Of a DNA stretch of 64,000 nucleotides, positions 57,179 through 64,000 are shown piece by piece (position 1 is the stretch's first letter; every line of letters starts with the position of its first letter). A program made the position numbers and the translations under genes. Source of the stretch: Microbacteriaceae bacterium VKM Ac-2855 (GTDB lineage: Bacteria; Actinomycetota; Actinomycetes; Actinomycetales; Microbacteriaceae). A model generated the notes under the pieces. It was not told where the DNA came from, made no database searches, and saw only the letters and a program-made list of their open reading frames with translations. Location of the stretch: the NCBI GenBank assembly GCA_013204985.1, contig JABMLG010000001.1, positions 368,574 through 432,573 of the forward strand, in the 5' to 3' direction.

Positions 57179-58791
57179 TGACCACAACCCCCGACGCGGG
57201 TTGCCCACCTCTGGATCTCTTCTGCACCATCGGTGAAGGCGTCGGCGACGTCGTCTCCGCCGCCACGAACGACGCGCTGCAGCAGTTCGTGAACAACATC
57301 CTCGAGGGCTACGGCAAAGCCGTCGTCTCCCTCGGCACCCTCTGGGTCAACGTGCCCTCCCCAGTCACCGTCGTTGACCGCGGCGGCGGCGTGAACGGCG
57401 GCGGCACCCCGCCACTGCCGTCCGCGTTCGAGACGATCCTCGGCTACGTCACCTGGGTCTCCGCAGGACTTGCGGTCATGTCGCTGATCATCGCCGGCGT
57501 GATGATGGCCTCCCGCCGACGCCACGGCGACGGCGAAGCACACCTGGGCCGCATCGGCGTCATCCTCCTCGCCGTCATGCTGCTCTCGTCCGCGTCCGCG
57601 CTGGTCACCGGGTTCCTACCGTTGGCGATGCACCTGAACGAGTCCTCCTCGGTCGTCGGCTGGGTGCAGGGACAGCTCGAGTGGTACGCGGGCGGCCTGG
57701 CGATCCTGTCGATCCTCGTCGCCGCCGCCCGGATGGTGTGGACGCAGCGCGCGATGGAACTGCGCACCCTGGCCCGCTCGGTCCTGACCCTGATTGCCGT
57801 CGCCGGCGCCGGCCTGGTCGTGATCCGGTTGGCGACGCAGGCGGGGGATGCGTTCTCGGTGTGGATCCTGAACAACTCGACCGACTGCGACGTCACCAAC
57901 GGCGAATCGAACTGCTTCGGCACGAACGTGTTCGCGATGATCAACCTCACCGCCGTGTCCCCGATCGGGCTGATCGGCCTGTTCTTCCTCGGGATGCTCG
58001 CTGTTTTGATGACCTACATCCAGGTCGCGCTGATGATCTTCCGCGGCGCGATGCTCGTCGTCCTCGCCGGCATCTTCCCCATCGCCGCGGCCGCCACGAA
58101 CACGGAGATCGGGCAGCAATGGTTCAAGAAGGCGATGGCGTGGACGCTCGCGTTCCTCCTCTACAAGCCCGCCGCGGCGATCGTGTACGCGATCGCGTTC
58201 CGGATGACCGGTACCGACCTGTTCAAATCCGACGGCACCGGCCTCTTCCAGATCGTCACGGGCCTTGCCCTTATGCTCATCGCCCTCATCGCGATGCCCG
58301 CGCTGATGCGCTTCCTCGTGCCCGCGGTCGCCTCCGTCGGTGGTGGCGGTGGCGGCGCGGGCCTGCTGCTGGGCGCGGCCGGGGTCGCGGCCGCGGGCGA
58401 GATCGCGTCGGGCGCGATCCGCGCCAGCAACAACGGGGGCGGCTCCGACGGCCATGGGAGCGGGGGAGGCGGCGGCGGGTTCGGGTCCGCGCCGACTGGC
58501 AGTAACGCATCGCCCGGCAGCACGGGCTCACCCGCAGCCACCCCGACACCCTCCGGTGCCGGCGCTGCGGGACCTGCCGCGGCAGGGAGCGCGAGCGCTG
58601 GAGGAGGCGCTGCAGCGGCGGGTGGCGGTGCAGCGGCCGCCGGGGGCGGTGCGGCCGCGGCGGCGGGTGGTCCGATCGGGATCGGTGTCGCCGTGGCCGG
58701 GAAGGTCGCCGAAGGCGCGAAGCACGCAGCCGGCGCGGTCAAGGCCGCCACCGATGACGCCACCGGCAGCAACGAGAACGGGAACTCATGA
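57178..58791 (+). CDS. VirB6/TrbL-like polytopic channel protein
   Basis: A 537-residue protein with about eight membrane helices (residues 90-400; e.g. AGLAVMSLIIAGVMM, LMTYIQVALMIFRGAMLVVL, LFQIVTGLALMLIALIAMP). QQWFKKAMAWTLAFLLYKPA matches the TrbL/VirB6 family core. The C-terminal 130 residues are Gly/Ala/Ser-rich and low complexity. It starts at ATG 57178, overlapping the previous stop. Confidence 0.8.
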   Translation: MTTTPDAGCPPLDLFCTIGEGVGDVVSAATNDALQQFVNNILEGYGKAVVSLGTLWVNVPSPVTVVDRGGGVNGGGTPPLPSAFETILGYVTWVSAGLAVMSLIIAGVMMASRRRHGDGEAHLGRIGVILLAVMLLSSASALVTGFLPLAMHLNESSSVVGWVQGQLEWYAGGLAILSILVAAARMVWTQRAMELRTLARSVLTLIAVAGAGLVVIRLATQAGDAFSVWILNNSTDCDVTNGESNCFGTNVFAMINLTAVSPIGLIGLFFLGMLAVLMTYIQVALMIFRGAMLVVLAGIFPIAAAATNTEIGQQWFKKAMAWTLAFLLYKPAAAIVYAIAFRMTGTDLFKSDGTGLFQIVTGLALMLIALIAMPALMRFLVPAVASVGGGGGGAGLLLGAAGVAAAGEIASGAIRASNNGGGSDGHGSGGGGGGFGSAPTGSNASPGSTGSPAATPTPSGAGAAGPAAAGSASAGGGAAAAGGGAAAAGGGAAAAAGGPIGIGVAVAGKVAEGAKHAAGAVKAATDDATGSNENGNS

Positions 58792-60311
58792 CGACCACCA
58801 CGAACGCCCCCGCGCGCAGTGCCGAGGCGCCGCGCACATACGGCAACTGGCGCCGCCCGCAGACGGCAGGGCTGGGCGGGCTCGGGCAGCTCGCGACCGG
58901 GGTGCTGTTCGTCGGGATCCTGTCATCGATCATCGCGTCGATGTTCTCCGGCCTTGGCGCCGCACTGATCGTCGCGGCCGTGTTCGGCGGGGTGCTGTTG
59001 ACGGTGTCGGTGAAGGACAAGCACGGCCAATCGGCCCTGGGAAGGAGCGTCAATCGCGTGAACTGGATCCGCACGAAAGCCAAGGGAGCCAACCTGTACC
59101 GCTCCGGGCCCACGGGACGTGCGAAGTGGGGCACCTTCCAACTCCCCGGCCTCGCCTCCGGCTCGCAGCTGACCGAGCACGAGGACTCCCACGGGCGCCG
59201 GTTCGCGCTCGTGCACACCCCGGCGACGAAGCATTACACGCTCGTCATCGCGACCGAGCCCGACGGCGCTGCCCTCGTGGATCAGGAACAGGTCAACAAC
59301 CAAGTCGCCGAGTACGGCATCTGGCTCGCCAATCTTGGCGATGAACCCGGCATCGAAGCCGCCTCCGTCACCATCGAAACCGCACCCGACACCGGCACCC
59401 GCCTGCGCTCGGAAGTCGAGGGATCGATGGACCCGGACGCGCCGGCCTTCGCCCGCGCGATGCTCGCAGAGGTCGTGAACAGCTACCCCGTCGGATCCGC
59501 CACGATCCGCGCCTACATCGCCATCACCTTCTCCTCCCTCTCCCGCATCGGCGGGAAACGCCGCAACGCGAAGGAAGTCGCCACCGACCTCGCTGCCCGC
59601 TTGCCCGGACTGACCTCGAGCCTCGCGGCGACCGGCGCCGGCGCTGCACGCCCCCTCGATGCGCAGGAACTGTGTGAAGTGATCCGCGTCGCCTACGACC
59701 CCGCCGCCGCCATCCTGATCGATGAAGCACGCGCCGCCGGCGACGTGCCGGAACTGTCGTGGACGGACGTGGGACCTGCGGCCGCGGATGCGCGCTGGGA
59801 TTCGTACCGGCATGACGGGGCCGTGTCGACGTCGTGGACGATGACCTCCCCGCCGCGTGGGGTGGTGCAGTCGGGGATCCTCGCTCGCCTGCTGGCTCCG
59901 CACCGGGACGTCGCCCGCAAGCGCGTCACCCTGCTGTACCGGCCCATCGATCCGGCACGGGCTGCGGCGATCGTGGAAGCGGACCTGAACGCGGCCCAGT
60001 TCAACAGCTCGGCGTCGACGAAACCGACGGCCCGCTCGACCCTGTCCACCCGTTCCGCGCAAGCGACCGCCGCCGAGGAAGCCTCCGGTGCAGGCCTGTT
60101 GAACTTCGGGCTGATCGTCACTGCGACCACCACCGATACGGCACACGAGGCGGATGCGCGGGCGGCGATCGATTCATTGACCGCCGCGGCCCGGCTGCGT
60201 GTCCGGCCGGCGTTCGGATCCCAAGACACCGTCTTCGCCGCCGGACTACCGCTAGGACTCGTGCTCCCACGACACCTGCGCCTACCGACCGAAGTAAGGG
60301 AATCGCTGTGA
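58788..60311 (+). CDS. SCO6880-family conjugation protein
   Basis: A 507-residue protein with two membrane helices (residues 28-70; GVLFVGILSSIIASMFSGL and ALIVAAVFGGVLLTVSV) and a large cytoplasmic part (RTKAKGANLYRSGPTGRAKW and the remainder). This is the actinobacterial SCO6880 family, always beside a VirB4-like ATPase in T4SS loci. It may anchor the ATPase. It overlaps both neighbours by four bases. Confidence 0.85.
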   Translation: MTTTTNAPARSAEAPRTYGNWRRPQTAGLGGLGQLATGVLFVGILSSIIASMFSGLGAALIVAAVFGGVLLTVSVKDKHGQSALGRSVNRVNWIRTKAKGANLYRSGPTGRAKWGTFQLPGLASGSQLTEHEDSHGRRFALVHTPATKHYTLVIATEPDGAALVDQEQVNNQVAEYGIWLANLGDEPGIEAASVTIETAPDTGTRLRSEVEGSMDPDAPAFARAMLAEVVNSYPVGSATIRAYIAITFSSLSRIGGKRRNAKEVATDLAARLPGLTSSLAATGAGAARPLDAQELCEVIRVAYDPAAAILIDEARAAGDVPELSWTDVGPAAADARWDSYRHDGAVSTSWTMTSPPRGVVQSGILARLLAPHRDVARKRVTLLYRPIDPARAAAIVEADLNAAQFNSSASTKPTARSTLSTRSAQATAAEEASGAGLLNFGLIVTATTTDTAHEADARAAIDSLTAAARLRVRPAFGSQDTVFAAGLPLGLVLPRHLRLPTEVRESL

Positions 60312-62320
60312 CCGACAACACACACGAAGAGGTCCTGGCTGCCGCGATCGTGGACGGTGGGCTGACGGCGGGAACAGCGCTGATCGTCGCTGCTCTGCTG
60401 GACGATCCTCCCGAGCAGCAGCTCCCGGCGGACCCGGCAGCGCGGGACTCCTTGGGAGAGCACGGTCAGGTGCAACGGGACGAACGCCGGGCAGAGCGAG
60501 AGTACGAGGTGAGTCAGGAGCGCGCGATGCACCTGCGACACCGCCGCGAGGTCCAGTCCGCACCGGACGCGCAGCCGCCCGGGGTGGGTGCGGTTTCGCT
60601 GACGCGCGGCCAGCCCAAGCGCGGCCGCGGCGGCCGGGCGAAGCCGATCCCGCACGGTGGCGGCACTTCAAGCAGGCGCGCCTCGGGCACGAAGCGGCCG
60701 TTGCGGCCGAGCGTCCGCGGCTGGCTGGGCCGTGGGGGAGGGGAAGCGGTCAACGTCGTCGCGGCGGACGAGTTCCGCGGCACAACGGTGCAGGTGTGCG
60801 GGCTCTACCCGTTCTCCGTCGGCACCGGCACACCCATGATCGGAGTCCCGCTCGGGAAGAACCTCTCCACCGGTGCATCCGTGTGCTGCGACCCGATCTC
60901 CTGGTTCCAGCGCGCGAACCTCATCTCCAACCCCTCCATGTTCGTCCTCGGCAAACCCGGCCTGGGCAAGTCCTCCCTCACCCGCCGCATGGCCGCAGGA
61001 CTCGCCGGCTACGGCACCATCCCCCTCGTGCTCGGCGACCTGAAACCGGACTACGTCGACCTCATCCAAGCCCTCGACGGACAAGTCATCCCCCTGGGAC
61101 GCGGCCGCGGCTACCTCAACATCCTCGACCCCGGCGAAGCCTCCGAAGCCGCCCACCGCCTCCTCACCGAAGCCGACCACTCACTCACCCGCGCCACCGA
61201 GCTCGCGCGACGCGCCGACGAGCTCGACGCGTCAGAGAACGCGGCCGCGATGACCGCAGAAGCGAACCGGCTGCGCAAGCAGGCGGCAAAAGTGCAGCGC
61301 CTCGCGCACCAGGTCCTCGCCGACGCGCACGGCCGCCGACACACGATGATCGCCGCACTCCTGACGATCCTGCGGTCCGAACCGCCAACGGATCGGGAGG
61401 AGACGATTATCGACCGGGCGCTGAAGTACCTGGACGAGCACCACGATGGCATCCCCGTCCTTGCCGACCTCCTCGCCGTCATCCAGCAAGCACCCGACGA
61501 GATCCGACAGGTCGCCCTCGACCGCGGCGACCTCGCGCGGTACAAGGAGATCACCGAAAACCTCGAAGCCTCCCTCATCGGCCTGACCACGGGCGGCCGC
61601 CTCGGCGAGGTGTTCTCCAAGCAGACCACCACCCCGATGCGCCGCGACCGGCCCGTTGTCTACGACGTGTCCTCCATCGACGACTCCGAAGGCGACCTGC
61701 AGGCGGCGATCCTGCTCGCCTGCTGGTCCGCCGGTTTCGGGACCGTGAACGTCGCCGCCGCCCTTGCCGACGCGGGCTTGGAGCCGCAACGGCACTACTT
61801 CGTCATCCTCGACGAACTTTGGCGAGCCCTCCGCGCCGGCCGCGGGATGGTCGACCGCGTCGACGCGCTCACCCGCCTCAACCGCGCCCGCGGCGTCGGG
61901 CTGGCCATGATCTCCCACACCATGTCCGACCTCCTCGCCCTCGCCTCACCCGAAGACCAGATGAAAGCGAAAGGGTTCGTTGAACGCTCCGGCATGGTCA
62001 TCTGCGGCGGCCTGCCTGGCGCCGAGATGCCGCTGCTGACTTCGGCCGTGCCGATGTCGACCGCGGAACAGGCGATGCTCACCTCGTGGCAGGACCCGCC
62101 CGCGTGGGATCCGGTCTCGGGTCATGAATCCGAGCCGCCCGGCCGCGGCCGCTTCCTCATCAAGGTCGGCGGCCGACCCGGCATCCCCGTCCGCGTCGAA
62201 CTCACTGCTGCCGAGAAGGAGGTCAACGACACCAACAAGCTCTGGCACACCACCTCCCGCGCCGGCCGCGCCGCAGAACCCCTGCCCACCGACCCCGTGA
62301 ACGTGGAGATCCTGCCGTGA
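60308..62320 (+). CDS. VirB4-like T4SS ATPase
   Basis: A 670-residue protein. Walker A is MFVLGKPGLGKSSLTRRMAA, Walker B is HYFVILDELWRALRAGRGM, and ARGVGLAMISHTMSDLLALA is the following segment typical of VirB4/TraC. It powers substrate transfer. The N-terminal 150 residues are disordered and basic. GTG at 60308. A fragment of the same gene lies at 15187. Confidence 0.88.
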   Translation: MTDNTHEEVLAAAIVDGGLTAGTALIVAALLDDPPEQQLPADPAARDSLGEHGQVQRDERRAEREYEVSQERAMHLRHRREVQSAPDAQPPGVGAVSLTRGQPKRGRGGRAKPIPHGGGTSSRRASGTKRPLRPSVRGWLGRGGGEAVNVVAADEFRGTTVQVCGLYPFSVGTGTPMIGVPLGKNLSTGASVCCDPISWFQRANLISNPSMFVLGKPGLGKSSLTRRMAAGLAGYGTIPLVLGDLKPDYVDLIQALDGQVIPLGRGRGYLNILDPGEASEAAHRLLTEADHSLTRATELARRADELDASENAAAMTAEANRLRKQAAKVQRLAHQVLADAHGRRHTMIAALLTILRSEPPTDREETIIDRALKYLDEHHDGIPVLADLLAVIQQAPDEIRQVALDRGDLARYKEITENLEASLIGLTTGGRLGEVFSKQTTTPMRRDRPVVYDVSSIDDSEGDLQAAILLACWSAGFGTVNVAAALADAGLEPQRHYFVILDELWRALRAGRGMVDRVDALTRLNRARGVGLAMISHTMSDLLALASPEDQMKAKGFVERSGMVICGGLPGAEMPLLTSAVPMSTAEQAMLTSWQDPPAWDPVSGHESEPPGRGRFLIKVGGRPGIPVRVELTAAEKEVNDTNKLWHTTSRAGRAAEPLPTDPVNVEILP

Positions 62321-64000
62321 GCGCCACAGCGAACAACCGGCGCCGCGAACCCGGCAAAGCCAACAACGACGGCCTCATGCTCGGCGGCACTCTCGCCGCG
62401 ATCGCCGCAATCGGCATCGTCTGGATCGCCGTCGCCGTCGGCTCCAAGCTCGACGGCGTCAACGAGGGCCTGCCCTCGGATCCTTTCGAGATCCTCTCCG
62501 GCCTCGCCCGCGGCACCGTCACCTGGTCAGCCGCCGCGACGGGGATCGCGCTGGGTGCGGTCGGCGCCCTCGCGGTCGTCGCGTTGTGGGTGGTGTGGTT
62601 GCGCTCGCTCGGGCGGAAAAGCCGCTCGAGCGTGGACCACGCCGCCCGCTACATGGCCACCCAACGCGACCTCACACCCATGCTCCACAAGCAGGCACTA
62701 CAGAAGTCCGCCCGCCTCGGCGTCACCGGCAACCCCGGCGTCCCCGTCGGGCGGCTGCACCTGGGAAAGCAGATGCTCTACGCCTCCTTCGAGGACATGA
62801 TGCTCCTCATCGCCGGACCCCGCGTCGGCAAATCCACCTCCCTCGTCATCCCCGCGATCATGGCCGCACCCGGAGCTGTCGTCACCACCTCCAACAAACG
62901 CGACGTCCTCGACGCCACCCGCGACGTCCGCGCCGAGAAAGGCCGCGTCTGGGTGTTCGACCCGCAACGCGTCGCGTTCGAAGACGCGACCTGGTGGTGG
63001 AACCCCCTCACCTACGTCACCGACGACACCAAAGCCGCGAAACTCGCGACCCACTTCGCCTCCGGCACCCGCGCCCTCAACGCGAAGACTGATGCCTACT
63101 TCGACGGCAAAGGGCAGGAATTGCTGTCGGACCTGCTGCTCGCCGCCGCCGTCGGACAACGTCCGATCAGCGAAGTGCTGCTCTGGCTGACCTCCGTCGA
63201 AGATGAAACCCCCGTCGAGCTTCTCTTCGACAACGGCTACCCCAGCAACGCCCGCGCCGTCCGCGGCATCATGAACACCGCCGAAAAAGCCCGCGACGGC
63301 ATCTACTCCACCGCCCAAGGCATGGCCATCTGCCTCAAAAGCGCCGCCACCGCCGACTGGGTCAACGCACGCCCGAGCGACACCCGACCGCAGTTCGTGC
63401 CGGAGACGTTCGTTACGTCCACCGAGACGCTGTATTCGCTCTCAAAAGAAGGCGCCGGAACCGCCGGGCCACTCGTGACCGCGCTGACCGCGGCGACGAT
63501 CGAGGCTGCCGAGGAGCACGCGGCGCGCTCGCGCGGCGGCCGGCTCGCGACGCCGCTGCTGGGCGTGCTCGATGAGGCCGCTAACGTGTGCCGGTGGAAA
63601 GACCTCCCGGACCTGTACTCGCACTACGGCTCCCGCGGCATCCCGATCATGGCCGTGTTCCAATCCTGGTCCCAAGGCGTCGGCGTCTTCGGCAAAGAAG
63701 GAATGCTGAAGCTCTGGTCCGCAGCGAACGTGAAGCTCTACGCCGGGGGAGTAGCCGAAGACGAATTCCTACGCACCCTCTCCGACCTCATCGGAACCTA
63801 TGACAAGGAAACCACCTCCTCCAGCTGGAACAAGGGCGTCCGCTCCACCACCTCCGCACTACGTCGCGAGAAGATCCTCGAAGTCGCCGACCTCACCAGC
63901 ATGAGCCGCGGACGCGCGATCATGCTCTCCTCCGGCGCCAGAGCCGCGCTCGTCGACACCGTCCCCTGGTATGAAGGCCCGAAAGAACAGGTCACCGCAA
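62317..64000 (+). CDS. VirD4/TraG-like coupling protein (partial at window end)
   Basis: At least 561 residues, cut by the window edge. Two N-terminal membrane helices (residues about 22-42 and 70-100). Walker A is LLIAGPRVGKSTSLVIPAIM, followed by VVTTSNKRDVLDATRDVRAE, FDPQR and TWWWNPLTYV, as in TraG/VirD4. Walker B is LLGVLDEAANVCRWKDLPDL. It links the relaxosome to the channel. GTG at 62317 overlaps the previous stop (GTGA). Confidence 0.93.
   Translation, partial: MSATANNRRREPGKANNDGLMLGGTLAAIAAIGIVWIAVAVGSKLDGVNEGLPSDPFEILSGLARGTVTWSAAATGIALGAVGALAVVALWVVWLRSLGRKSRSSVDHAARYMATQRDLTPMLHKQALQKSARLGVTGNPGVPVGRLHLGKQMLYASFEDMMLLIAGPRVGKSTSLVIPAIMAAPGAVVTTSNKRDVLDATRDVRAEKGRVWVFDPQRVAFEDATWWWNPLTYVTDDTKAAKLATHFASGTRALNAKTDAYFDGKGQELLSDLLLAAAVGQRPISEVLLWLTSVEDETPVELLFDNGYPSNARAVRGIMNTAEKARDGIYSTAQGMAICLKSAATADWVNARPSDTRPQFVPETFVTSTETLYSLSKEGAGTAGPLVTALTAATIEAAEEHAARSRGGRLATPLLGVLDEAANVCRWKDLPDLYSHYGSRGIPIMAVFQSWSQGVGVFGKEGMLKLWSAANVKLYAGGVAEDEFLRTLSDLIGTYDKETTSSSWNKGVRSTTSALRREKILEVADLTSMSRGRAIMLSSGARAALVDTVPWYEGPKEQVTA

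Overview
The DNA is high-GC and actinobacterial. SCO6880-type conjugation genes, an Lsr2-like silencer, NrdH-like glutaredoxin, a YjzC-family protein and many GTG/TTG starts suggest a Microbacteriaceae host, perhaps Microbacterium; this is an inference from gene content. A Prim-Pol-type replication protein, ParA with a ribbon-helix-helix partner, a relaxase module and a type IV secretion operon make most of the window a conjugative plasmid or an integrated plasmid-like element. No integrase is visible.

Layout: 1-14 kb is metabolic and regulatory cargo: TetR regulators, a large alpha/beta-hydrolase with a GPH sugar-type transporter, an Old Yellow Enzyme, a diacylglycerol-kinase-like protein, a two-component system, a lipoprotein alpha-carbonic anhydrase, and an AcoR/MimR-like activator convergent with a zinc alcohol dehydrogenase. 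14.0-15.6 kb is a scrapyard of LacI, GH78, SGNH-hydrolase and conjugative-ATPase fragments. 15.6-19.2 kb is the mobilisation module (accessory protein, relaxase, MobC, candidate oriT). 19.3-23.2 kb holds two small unknown genes, a two-gene CBASS (CD-NTase plus Cap15-like effector) and unknown genes. 23.2-32.9 kb looks like a leading region: ParB-like, DprA-like, SSB, ArdC-like antirestriction, glutaredoxin plus a second SSB, SRAP, GNAT and Lsr2-like genes.

The most striking feature is a roughly 190-200 bp structured element present five times (24.8, 26.1, 26.8, 28.1 and 30.9 kb), each time just upstream of a minus-strand leading-region gene. Every copy can form a 19-20 bp stem around a conserved loop. 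The stem arms differ between copies but stay complementary. GC-rich hairpins lie downstream of four of the genes. Placement, orientation relative to the candidate oriT and gene content fit a family of single-stranded-DNA promoters (Frpo/ssi-like) that would switch on anti-defence and ssDNA-handling genes as the transferred strand enters a recipient.

33.0-39.1 kb is a Tn552/Tn402-like transposon (TniB, TniA, serine resolvase) whose cargo is a PIN-GNAT-EVE-like protein, an ASCH protein and a deaminase-ASCH fusion. A drug-efflux-type MFS gene follows, then a third transposon-type end, a truncated aldo/keto reductase, a structured leader with a small cationic membrane protein, and a remnant of a second resolvase/transposase. 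43-47 kb carries YjzC, a zinc-ribbon peptide, a nucleotidyltransferase-like pair and SOS-type UmuDC. 47-50.8 kb is partition and replication. 50.9-54.3 kb is an overlapping four-gene operon (XRE regulator, ImmA/IrrE-type protease, membrane protein, alpha/beta-hydrolase). From 54.3 kb to the window end runs the plus-strand T4SS operon: lipoprotein, lytic enzyme, pilin-like, VirB8/TcpC-like, VirB6-like, SCO6880, VirB4-like ATPase and VirD4-like coupling protein, the last cut by the window end.
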